Shown: piece by piece, positions 27,782-35,170 of the stretch
Layout: each line of letters opens with the position of its first letter
Numbering within the stretch: the stretch's first letter is position 1
From: Butyrivibrio sp. INlla14
GTDB lineage: Bacteria; Bacillota; Clostridia; Lachnospirales; Lachnospiraceae
Length of the DNA: 64,000 bases
Direction: 5' to 3'
Assembly: GCF_900102515.1 (NCBI RefSeq)
Contig: NZ_FMVS01000018.1
Location: forward strand, 16,842 to 80,841
Program-made: the position numbers and the translations under genes
Notes under the pieces: model-generated
The model's database searches: none
Told to the model about the DNA's origin: nothing
Seen by the model: the letters and a program-made list of their open reading frames with translations, nothing else

Positions 27782-28035
27782 ATGAGGCGCCACAATCCAA
27801 GTCCATGTCTTTTGATGCGTGTCGTCGCACCAAATATGGTATAATAGTATTAGGAAAATACTACAAATTGTCTATGCGTTATTTGTTGTGAAATTAATTT
27901 AAGAAACTTAAACCGAAAAATCTTAGTAAGACATTCCACAATCATGTGGAACAATGAATTAAAGAAAAAACCGATTTTGTTTCTGAAAGCTCGCCTCCTT
28001 CCCGGACTATAATCTGGGGCAGGCGCCTCACAAAA
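27782..28035 (+). ncRNA. Candidate structured RNA of about 250 nt
   Basis: TGAGGCGCC (27783-27791) pairs perfectly with GGCGCCTCA (28022-28030), closing a 240-nt domain. Inside are TGCG/CGCA (27815-27828), TAGTATT/AATACTA (27845-27863), TTCCACA-ATCA-TGTGGAA (27934-27951) and CCCGGA/TCTGGG (near 28002-28019). TTGATG (27746-27751), an 18-bp spacer and TATATT (27770-27775) would place the start at about 27782, exactly at the closing stem. An internal extended -10 (TGGTATAAT, 27837-27845) is also present. No coding frame fits. The family is not identified by eye. Confidence 0.5.
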
Positions 28036-28048
28036 AATATAATATCAG

Positions 28049-28088
28049 GAAATTCTTAAGATTTACCATCGAAATTTCTTAAGATTTT
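28049..28088. repeat. Direct repeat around CTTAAG
   Basis: GAAATTCTTAAGATTT (28049-28064) and GAAATTTCTTAAGATTTT (28071-28088) are separated by 6 bp. They lie between the 3' end of the candidate RNA and the mecA promoter. An operator is possible. The spacing of about two helical turns between the two CTTAAG centres suits a dimer of dimers. Confidence 0.6.
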
Positions 28089-28189
28089 ATGTATATCAAA
28101 TATTCGTTTCTTTATTAACCATCATACGCATAAACCTCTGGTAGCTTGTATCAAATTTAATTTTTTTATAAAATATGACGATACATGTA

Positions 28190-28218
28190 TTGACATAGAA
28201 TACCGTTTAAATTAGTAT
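28190..28218 (+). promoter_or_regulatory. SigA-type promoter of mecA
   Basis: TTGACA (28190-28195), a 17-bp spacer and TAGTAT (28213-28218), about 30 bp before the mecA ATG. Confidence 0.8.
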
Positions 28219-28249
28219 CTATGTATTCCAAAGTCAGGAGGTAAGCATC

Positions 28250-29047
28250 ATGAAAATTGAAAAAGTCAATGATCATCAAATTAGATGCACACTTACCAAA
28301 GATGACCTTGCGAAGCGCGACCTTAAGATTACAGAGCTTGCATATGGAACTGATAAGGCTAAAGAGCTTTTCCAGGACATGATGCAGCAAGCGAATTTAC
28401 AATATGGCTTTGATGCTGAGGATACTCCTCTTATGATCGAGGCAATTCCCATCAACTCTGAATGTATTGTTCTTGTCATCACCAAGGTAGACGATCCGGA
28501 AGAGTTGGACACTCGTTTTTCCAACTTTGCTCCTTCAGTTCATGAGGAAGATGAAGAAGATGAATACGACTACGATGAAGATGAGGAATACGAGGAGGAC
28601 GACGAGGACGAGGATGTAATGGGTCTTTTCAAGAGACTCCAGCGCAGCAATTTGAATGACTCTCTTGAGTCAGCAATGAGCAGTCCTTTTTCAGATTCAA
28701 AGAAGCTTAAGGAAAAAACTACTAACCCCAAGAAGAAGGAAACTCCGGGAAGAAAGGGTTCCAGAATCTTCTCATTTGATTCACTTCACGAGGTTACTAG
28801 ATTCGCTGCTATCGTAAGTAGGAAATTCGATGGTATCAATACCCTGTACAAGAATGAAGTAAATGGTAAGTTTTATCTGATACTTCACCAGGGCAATCTG
28901 GAAGATAATGTATTTGCAAATATCTGCTCTCTTCTTACAGAATATGGTAAGACTGAGGTTGGTTCTACTGCTGAAGAGCAGTATCTTGCAGAGCACTACA
29001 CTACTCTGGTCAAGGACAATGCAGTACAGGCACTTTCCAGAATTTAA
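28250..29047 (+). CDS. mecA: Adaptor protein MecA
   Basis: MecA/YpbH adaptors deliver substrates to ClpC-ClpP and control competence and sporulation regulators. This is a 265-aa protein with the MecA N-terminal domain (MKIEKVNDHQIRCTLTKDDL) and C-terminal domain (about 170-265; FDSLHEVTRFAAIVSR). They are joined by a strongly acidic linker at about residues 97-122, made almost wholly of Asp and Glu. AGGAGG precedes the ATG. It is monocistronic with its own promoter and terminator. Confidence 0.93.
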   Translation: MKIEKVNDHQIRCTLTKDDLAKRDLKITELAYGTDKAKELFQDMMQQANLQYGFDAEDTPLMIEAIPINSECIVLVITKVDDPEELDTRFSNFAPSVHEEDEEDEYDYDEDEEYEEDDEDEDVMGLFKRLQRSNLNDSLESAMSSPFSDSKKLKEKTTNPKKKETPGRKGSRIFSFDSLHEVTRFAAIVSRKFDGINTLYKNEVNGKFYLILHQGNLEDNVFANICSLLTEYGKTEVGSTAEEQYLAEHYTTLVKDNAVQALSRI

Positions 29048-29061
29048 TATGCATCTACAGG

Positions 29062-29089
29062 CAGGAGACAATTTGTCTCCTGTTTTTTT
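29062..29089 (+). terminator. Terminator of mecA
   Basis: CAGGAGACA (29062-29070) and TGTCTCCTG (29074-29082) form a perfect stem with a 3-nt loop followed by seven T residues. Confidence 0.95.
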
Positions 29090-29099
29090 ATTTTTTATA

Positions 29100-29128
29100 G
29101 AAAAAGGGCGGTCCAAAGCGGACCGCCC
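29100..29128 (-). terminator. Terminator of nifJ
   Basis: GGGCGGTCC (29106-29114) and GGACCGCCC (29120-29128) form a perfect 9-bp GC-rich stem. Read on the minus strand it is followed by TTTTTC. Confidence 0.93.
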
Positions 29129-29163
29129 TAAATTTCTTTATTCGTTCTAACAATCAGTTAGAA

Positions 29164-32100
29164 TTAGTTCTTGCCATAGAGAGAAACAAGTTTCTCAAGG
29201 TAAGCTCTGTGCTCCTTAGCATGCTCTGCAGCAGCAGCATTAAGCTTAGCTGCTCTCTCAGGATTCTTGAGCTTAAGTGAAAGGTATCTAACCTCACCAT
29301 CAAGGAAGCTCTGGAAGTCTTCTGTAGCTGGCTTAGAATCAAGTGTGAACTTGTTCTCTGCCTGAGGATTGAATCTGAACATATCCCAGTATCCTGTAGC
29401 AACAGCCTTCTTCTCTTCGTCCATAACCTTGTTCATACCAGCCTTAAGTCCCTGGTTGATACATGGAGCATAAGCGATGATAAGTGAAGGTCCTGGATAA
29501 GCCTCAGCCTCTTTGATTGCATTGATTGTCTGCTGCATATTTGCACCCATAGCGATCTGTGCAACATATACATAGCCATAGCTCATTGCGATAGAAGCAA
29601 GGTCTTTCTGCTTGATCTCTTTACCGCCTGCAGCGAACTGTGCAACAGCACCTGTAGGAGTAGCCTTAGATGACTGTCCACCTGTATTTGAGTAAACCTC
29701 AGTGTTTACAACGAGAACGTTAACATCCTTGCCGGAAGCAAGTACGTGGTCAAGACCACCAAATCCGATATCGAATGCCCATCCGTCACCACCGAAGATC
29801 CACTGTGACTTCTTAGCAGCAAAGTCTTTATTCTTAAGAACATACTTGGCAGCGTCTGAGTTGTCGCCTTCAAGTGCCTTAACAAGAGCATCTGTAGCAG
29901 CTGTGTTCTCAGAACCAACGTTGAATGTATCAAGCCACTTCTGAGCAGCGTCCTTAGCAGAACCGCCTGCAGCTACGATTTCTTCTACCTTCTCCTTGAT
30001 AGCATCACGGAGTGCGTTCTGAGCAAGTACCATACCCATACCAAACTCAGCGTTATCCTCGAACAGTGAGTTATCCCAAGCTGGACCACGGCCCTGAGCA
30101 TTTACTGTGTAAGGTGTTGAAGGTGAAGAGTTACCCCAGATTGATGTACATCCTGTAGCGTTTGCAACGTACATTCTGTCACCAAAGAGCTGAGTAACAA
30201 GTTTAACATAAGGTGTCTCACCACAACCTGCGCAAGCGCCTGAGAACTCAAGGAGTGGCTGCTTGAACTGTGAGCCCTTGATTGAAGCTTCGCCAAACTT
30301 AGCAACAACATCTTCCTTGATAGGAAGTGTAACTGCATAATCGAAGTACTTCTGCTCGTCCTTGTTAGCTGCGATAGCACCCATCTTAAGTGTCTCGCCC
30401 TTGTTGTTACCAGGACATACATTTGCGCAAGATCCGCAACCTGTACAGTCAAGAGCAGAAATAACAACTGAATACTTGTATCCGTCCATTCCTGCAAGTG
30501 GCTTTGTCTGAAGTCCTTCTGGAGCCTTAGCGATCTCGTCATCTGTCATAGCTATTGTACGGATAGCTGCGTGAGGACATACAAGTGAACAGAATCCACA
30601 TCCGATACATGTTGTAGCATCCCAAGCTGGAACGTTTACAGCAATACCTCTCTTCTCGAATGCAGCTGATCCTGAAGGTGTATCACCAGCAACATAAGGA
30701 AGTACATCTGATACCTTAAGAGTATTACCTTCCTGAGCGTTAACCTTTGTCTGGATGTTGTTAACGAAATCAACAACGTCTTTTCTTGATCCTGTAGCTG
30801 TCTTGAAGTCAAGACCTTCGTCCTTGGCATCCTTCCAGCTCTCTGGAATCTCAACCTTGATGAGGTTCTTAGGATCTGCACCAGCATCGATAGCATCCCA
30901 GTTCTTCTTAACAACATCTTCACCCTTACGGCCGTATGTCTTCTGAGCTGCGTCCTTCATGAACTTGATAGCATCAGCTTCAGGAATGATCTTTGTGATG
31001 TTGAAGAATGCTGACTGAAGAATTGTATTAATTCTAGTAGGTCCCATTCCAACCTCAACACCGATCTTAGAACCGTTCATGATGTAGAAGTTGATCTTGT
31101 GATCGTACATGAATTTCTTAACCTGTCCAGGGATCTCAGCCTCGAGCTGATCAACTGTCCATGGGCAGTTAAGAAGGAATGAACCTCCATCAACAAGTTC
31201 CTGAACCATGTTGAACTTGCGGATATATGAAGGATTGTGGCAAGCTACGAAGTCAGCCTTCTTGATGAGGTAAGTTGACTTGATAGGCTTCTTACCAAAT
31301 CTAAGGTGAGACATTGTAACACCACCAGACTTCTTAGAGTCATAATCAAAGTATGCCTGAGCATACATGTCTGTGTTATCACCAATGATCTTGATAGAGT
31401 TCTTGTTAGCACCAACAGTACCGTCAGCACCAAGACCCCAGAACTTACAGTTTGTTGTTCCCTCTGGAGTTGTAACAAGTGGAGCACCAGCATCAAGTGA
31501 AAGATTTGTTACATCATCCTCGATACCAATTGTGAACTCTTCCTTCTTGTCGTTCTCGAATACAGCAACGATCTGTGCAGGTGTTGTATCCTTAGAACCA
31601 AGACCATAACGTCCGCAGAATACAGGAACTGACTCGAACTTTGTTCCCTTAAGAGCTGCGATAACATCAAGAGCAAGTGGCTCACGATATGAACCAGGCT
31701 CTTTTGTTCTATCAAGAACTTCGATTCTCTTAACTGATGCAGGGATTGCATCAACGAGAGCCTTAGCTGAGAATGGTCTGTAAAGACGAACCTTTACAAC
31801 ACCAACCTTCTTGCCCTGCTTCTCAAGGTAATCGATAGTCTCTTCAATTGTATCGTTTACAGAACCCATAGCTACGATAACTACCTCTGCGTTAGGATCG
31901 CCGTAGTAGTTGAAGAGCTTGTAGTCTGTACCAATCTTAGCATTAACCTTGTCCATGTACTTCTGAACAATTTCAGGAAGCTCGTTGTAACCTGTGTTAC
32001 AAGCTTCTCTTGTCTGGAAGAAGATATCAGGGTTCTGAGCTGAGCCCATCTGGCATGGGTGGTTAGGATTAAGAGCGCTAGCCTTGAAAGCATCGATTGC

Positions 32101-32694
32101 TTCATGGTTAACCATCTCGTCGAGATCCTTGTAGTCCCAAACCTCGATCTTCTGAATTTCGTGTGATGTACGGAATCCATCAAAGAAGTTAATGAAAGGA
32201 ATTCTTCCCTCGATTGCTGCGCAGTATGCAACAGGTGTTAAGTCCATAACTTCCTGTACGCTAGAATCGCAAAGCATTGCAGCACCTGTCTGACGGCAAG
32301 CATAAACATCTGAATGATCACCGAAGATGTTAAGAGCGTGTGAAGCTACGCAACGAGCGGAAACGTTAAATACTCCAGGGAGTCTCTCACCTGCAACCTT
32401 GTAGATATCAGGGATCATAAGAAGAAGTCCCTGTGAAGCTGTGTAAGTAGATGTAAGAGCACCTACTACAAGTGATCCGTGTACAGCGCCTGCTGCACCA
32501 GCCTCAGACTGCATCTCTGTAATCTGTACTGTACGGCCGAAAATGTTCTTCTTTCCGGCTGTTGCCCATTCATCTACATGCTCAGGCATAACAGATGAAG
32601 GTGTGATTGGGTACATAGCAGCAACTTCAGTAAACGCATATGATGCATATGCGGCTGCTTCGTTACCGTCCATGGTTTTCATGTTTCTTGCCAT
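29164..32694 (-). CDS. nifJ: Pyruvate:ferredoxin (flavodoxin) oxidoreductase
   Basis: This homodimeric enzyme oxidises pyruvate to acetyl-CoA and CO2, reducing ferredoxin, and is central to anaerobic fermentation. It is 1176 aa with the N-terminal pyruvate/CoA domains (AMYPITPSSVMPEHVDEWA), two 4Fe-4S motifs (CIGCGFCSLVCP near residue 698, CTGCGSCANVCP near 752), and a C-terminal TPP domain with GGDGWAFDIGFGGLDHV (from about 970). CAGCGE, before the TPP domain, supplies a proximal-cluster Cys. GGAGGAATTG precedes the ATG. A 2[4Fe-4S] ferredoxin gene is divergent from it, a plausible electron acceptor. Confidence 0.98.
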   Translation of the reverse strand: MARNMKTMDGNEAAAYASYAFTEVAAMYPITPSSVMPEHVDEWATAGKKNIFGRTVQITEMQSEAGAAGAVHGSLVVGALTSTYTASQGLLLMIPDIYKVAGERLPGVFNVSARCVASHALNIFGDHSDVYACRQTGAAMLCDSSVQEVMDLTPVAYCAAIEGRIPFINFFDGFRTSHEIQKIEVWDYKDLDEMVNHEAIDAFKASALNPNHPCQMGSAQNPDIFFQTREACNTGYNELPEIVQKYMDKVNAKIGTDYKLFNYYGDPNAEVVIVAMGSVNDTIEETIDYLEKQGKKVGVVKVRLYRPFSAKALVDAIPASVKRIEVLDRTKEPGSYREPLALDVIAALKGTKFESVPVFCGRYGLGSKDTTPAQIVAVFENDKKEEFTIGIEDDVTNLSLDAGAPLVTTPEGTTNCKFWGLGADGTVGANKNSIKIIGDNTDMYAQAYFDYDSKKSGGVTMSHLRFGKKPIKSTYLIKKADFVACHNPSYIRKFNMVQELVDGGSFLLNCPWTVDQLEAEIPGQVKKFMYDHKINFYIMNGSKIGVEVGMGPTRINTILQSAFFNITKIIPEADAIKFMKDAAQKTYGRKGEDVVKKNWDAIDAGADPKNLIKVEIPESWKDAKDEGLDFKTATGSRKDVVDFVNNIQTKVNAQEGNTLKVSDVLPYVAGDTPSGSAAFEKRGIAVNVPAWDATTCIGCGFCSLVCPHAAIRTIAMTDDEIAKAPEGLQTKPLAGMDGYKYSVVISALDCTGCGSCANVCPGNNKGETLKMGAIAANKDEQKYFDYAVTLPIKEDVVAKFGEASIKGSQFKQPLLEFSGACAGCGETPYVKLVTQLFGDRMYVANATGCTSIWGNSSPSTPYTVNAQGRGPAWDNSLFEDNAEFGMGMVLAQNALRDAIKEKVEEIVAAGGSAKDAAQKWLDTFNVGSENTAATDALVKALEGDNSDAAKYVLKNKDFAAKKSQWIFGGDGWAFDIGFGGLDHVLASGKDVNVLVVNTEVYSNTGGQSSKATPTGAVAQFAAGGKEIKQKDLASIAMSYGYVYVAQIAMGANMQQTINAIKEAEAYPGPSLIIAYAPCINQGLKAGMNKVMDEEKKAVATGYWDMFRFNPQAENKFTLDSKPATEDFQSFLDGEVRYLSLKLKNPERAAKLNAAAAEHAKEHRAYLEKLVSLYGKN

Positions 32695-32850
32695 TTCAAT
32701 TCCTCCTACCTTTAAATTTTTGGATTATTTTGGCTTTTATATTAAGTTGTATAGAAAACCTAAGAAACCGCGCAAAAATTCCGTTCACACTATTTCCCTC
32801 CCAAGAAAACAAGATGTGACGGATATTTCACTCGTATTCTGCCGTATTCA

Positions 32851-32880
32851 ATAGTATCATCAAATCCATACTGATGTCAA
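32851..32880 (-). promoter_or_regulatory. Promoter of nifJ
   Basis: On the minus strand, TTGACA (32875-32880), an 18-bp spacer and TACTAT (32851-32856). The leader would be about 150 nt and includes an imperfect stem (TCCGTTCACA near 32780 with TGTGACGGA near 32815). Confidence 0.7.
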
Positions 32881-32907
32881 TGTTTACAAGGGTTTGACGA
32901 CAATTTG

Positions 32908-32921
32908 TGTAAGCGTTTACA
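32908..32921. promoter_or_regulatory. CcpA-type cre site upstream of nifJ
   Basis: TGTAAGCGTTTACA is a 14-bp palindromic match to the catabolite-responsive element consensus. It lies about 28 bp upstream of the nifJ -35, centred near -70 of the likely start, the position typical of CcpA activation (as at overflow-metabolism genes) and not of repression. The rest of 32695-33116 holds the two divergent promoters and no gene. Confidence 0.65.
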
Positions 32922-33000
32922 TTTACCGGTTTCATCCCTATTGTCAGTTTATTTATATTTATTTAATCATTTCATCTGATAAAAGTTTTCGTTAAGAGTA

Positions 33001-33033
33001 TTGCACATTGGGTTTTGTTATATTATCATTATC
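33001..33033 (+). promoter_or_regulatory. Likely ferredoxin promoter with GATAAT repeats
   Basis: TTGCAC (33001-33006), a 17-bp spacer and TATCAT (33024-33029). The -10 lies in tandem ATTATC hexamers (33022-33033), which read GATAAT-GATAAT on the minus strand, the unit of Fur-type boxes. A TGGTG/CACCA hairpin (33047-33063) follows in the leader. Confidence 0.4.
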
Positions 33034-33116
33034 ATGTATCAAAGGTTGGTGCCGGCTACACCAGCTTATATTTGTTACAATTTTAGGCATTCTATTTGAT
33101 GGAAGGAGATTTTATT

Positions 33117-33287
33117 ATGGCATACGTTATTAGTGATGGTTGCATCAGCTGCGGTTCTTGCGCTGCTCAGTGCCCTGTTTCAGCTATTTCTCAGGGAGAT
33201 TCTCAGTACGAGATCGACGCTAACACATGTATCGATTGCGGTTCATGCGCAGCTCAGTGTCCTGTATCTGCTATCTCACAGGGTTGA
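33117..33287 (+). CDS. 2[4Fe-4S] ferredoxin
   Basis: A 56-aa clostridial-type ferredoxin with two CxxCxxCxxxCP motifs. The two halves are almost exact copies: CGSCAAQCPVSAISQG occurs identically in both, ending one half and the protein. It carries low-potential electrons, here probably from the divergent pyruvate:ferredoxin oxidoreductase. I chose the ATG at 33117 after AAGGAG; a slightly earlier in-frame ATG at 33096 would turn the ribosome site into coding sequence. The Tyr/Phe usually next to the clusters is only partly kept. Confidence 0.95.
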   Translation: MAYVISDGCISCGSCAAQCPVSAISQGDSQYEIDANTCIDCGSCAAQCPVSAISQG

Positions 33288-33310
33288 GACCAAGCGACAA
33301 AAATAATAAA

Positions 33311-33355
33311 AAGTGCAGTTTCGAGCTTGCTCGAATAACTGCACTTTTTTTATTT
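33311..33355 (+). terminator. Bidirectional terminator between ferredoxin and dnaB
   Basis: AAGTGCAGTTTCGAGC pairs with GCTCGAATAACTGCACTT with a small internal mismatch loop, then seven T residues. The left flank is A-rich, so it can also end the convergent dnaB transcript. Confidence 0.9.
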
Positions 33356-33375
33356 TTTGCATTTGGCGAAGCCCC

Positions 33376-34719
33376 TTAGTGCCCCTTCTCAAGGTTTGCA
33401 AACTTCGTATACTGTGGAAGCCACAATAGCTCTACAGTTCCAATTGGGCCGTGTCTTTGCTTGGCAATGATAACTTCTGCCACACCCTTTTTCTCAGTAT
33501 CTTTATTGTAATAATCATCTCTGTACAGGAACATTACCATATCTGCATCCTGCTCGATGGCTCCTGACTCACGAAGGTCAGATAGCATAGGTCTGTGATC
33601 AGGCCTCTGCTCAACAGCACGGGACAACTGTGAAAGAGCAATAACCGGAACATTTAATTCTCTGGCCAGAGCCTTTAAAGATCTGGAAATTTCTGAAATC
33701 TCCTGCTGCCTTGATTCTGATGCTCTTCCAGTTCCTCCGGACATAAGCTGAAGGTAGTCGATCATGATGACCTGAAGGTCAAATTCCATCTTATACTTAC
33801 GGCATTTTGACCTGAGTTCCTGTATTGAAATACTAGGTGTATCGTCTATTATAAGCTTGGATTTACCAATGACATCTGCTGATTCAATAAGCTTTTCCCA
33901 GTCCATATCAGACATGTTACCTGTTCTGATATGCTGTGAATCAACGTGGGATTCCATGGAAAGGAGACGGTTTACAAACTGCTCCTTGGACATTTCCAGT
34001 GAGAACATGGCAACGCACTTATTATCATGAAAAGCCATATGCTCAGCTATGTTCAGAACAAATGCCGTCTTACCCATAGCAGGTCTGGCTGCTATCAGGA
34101 TGAGGTCAGATGGCTGGAATCCGGCTGTATTATAGTCAAGATCAGTAAAGCCTGTTGAATGTCCTGTGACATTGCCTTTCATCTTACTGGCAACCTCAAT
34201 TCTGTTCAGAGCATTCATAACCACCTGGTCTATAGAAACGAAATCGCCGGTGTTACGCTTCTGGGTAATCTGGAAGACTTTTTTCTCAGCGTCATTCAAG
34301 ACTCCTTCCATGTCATCAGCTCCAGAATAGCAGTCATTTATTGTCTCTTCACTAACGTGGATAAGCTTTCTCAAAGTGGATTTATCTGCAACGATCTGAG
34401 CGTAATACTTGATATTTGCAGATGTAGGAACCGCATTGACAAGATCACCAATGAATTCAACACTGCTGACCTGTGGCGGAACATTCTTTTCCCTGAGCCT
34501 GTTCTGCAGGGTTACAATATCCACCGCACTGCCTTCTTTATTAAGTTCAACCATTGTTTCAAAAAGAGTTCCGAGCTGCCTGTCATAGAAGTCCTCTGGC
34601 GTTACTATTTCTGCCGCGATTTCTATGGCATCCTTGTCCATCAGCATAGCGCCCACTACAGACTGCTCAGCCTCAAGACTGTGCGGAGCAACTCTTTTTA
34701 ACAGTGCCTCTTCTGCCAT
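33376..34719 (-). CDS. dnaB: Replicative DNA helicase DnaB
   Basis: The hexameric fork helicase (DnaC in Bacillus naming), 447 aa. The N-terminal DnaB domain starts PHSLEAEQSVVGAMLMD. The RecA-like core has Walker A AARPAMGKTAF near residue 210, Walker B region VIMIDYLQLM, and LRESGAIEQDADMVMFL. No intein is present. Its ATG is one base after the rplI stop. The gdpP-rplI-dnaB order is widely conserved in Firmicutes. Confidence 0.98.
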   Translation of the reverse strand: MAEEALLKRVAPHSLEAEQSVVGAMLMDKDAIEIAAEIVTPEDFYDRQLGTLFETMVELNKEGSAVDIVTLQNRLREKNVPPQVSSVEFIGDLVNAVPTSANIKYYAQIVADKSTLRKLIHVSEETINDCYSGADDMEGVLNDAEKKVFQITQKRNTGDFVSIDQVVMNALNRIEVASKMKGNVTGHSTGFTDLDYNTAGFQPSDLILIAARPAMGKTAFVLNIAEHMAFHDNKCVAMFSLEMSKEQFVNRLLSMESHVDSQHIRTGNMSDMDWEKLIESADVIGKSKLIIDDTPSISIQELRSKCRKYKMEFDLQVIMIDYLQLMSGGTGRASESRQQEISEISRSLKALARELNVPVIALSQLSRAVEQRPDHRPMLSDLRESGAIEQDADMVMFLYRDDYYNKDTEKKGVAEVIIAKQRHGPIGTVELLWLPQYTKFANLEKGH

Positions 34720-34720
34720 T

Positions 34721-35167
34721 TTACTGTTCCTTTACGCAAACTTTAATTGTGGATGTAACCTGTGGGTGCAATTTAACTGGAATCTCATAGGTTCCAAATG
34801 ACTTTATAGGCTCAGGCATCTGAAGTTTTTTCTTGTCGATATCAAAGCCAAACTGCTGCTTGGCAGCTGTAACAATTTCCTTGGTGGATACAGAACCAAA
34901 TACTCTTCCGCCCTCTCCTGCTTTCATTGTAAGCTGTATTGTTTCCTTGCTGATCTTCTCTCCGTAGGCTTTAGCCTCATCAAGCTGCTGCTGAGCTACG
35001 ATTGAATCTCTCTTCTGCTGGTTCTTGAGCTCATTTAAGTTCTTCTGAGTAGCCTCTACTCCAAGCTTTTTAGGGATAACAAAATTCTTGGCATAGCCGT
35101 CGCTTACCTTTACAACTTCACCTTTTTTACCAAGTGTCTTAACATCTTCTAACAAAATTACCTGCAT
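34721..35167 (-). CDS. rplI: 50S ribosomal protein L9
   Basis: A 148-aa L9 with the signature N-terminus MQVILLEDVKTLGKKG and GYAKNFVIPK, a long connecting helix, and the C-terminal rRNA-binding domain (GRVFGSVSTKEI). It is 3 bp downstream of gdpP and one base upstream of dnaB, so all three are cotranslated. Confidence 0.98.
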   Translation of the reverse strand: MQVILLEDVKTLGKKGEVVKVSDGYAKNFVIPKKLGVEATQKNLNELKNQQKRDSIVAQQQLDEAKAYGEKISKETIQLTMKAGEGGRVFGSVSTKEIVTAAKQQFGFDIDKKKLQMPEPIKSFGTYEIPVKLHPQVTSTIKVCVKEQ

Positions 35168-35170
35168 TAT

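Noticed and set aside
28190..28249. Competence-type or riboswitch control of mecA
   Set aside because: Only a plain SigA promoter and a short leader are seen; the structured region ends well upstream of the promoter.
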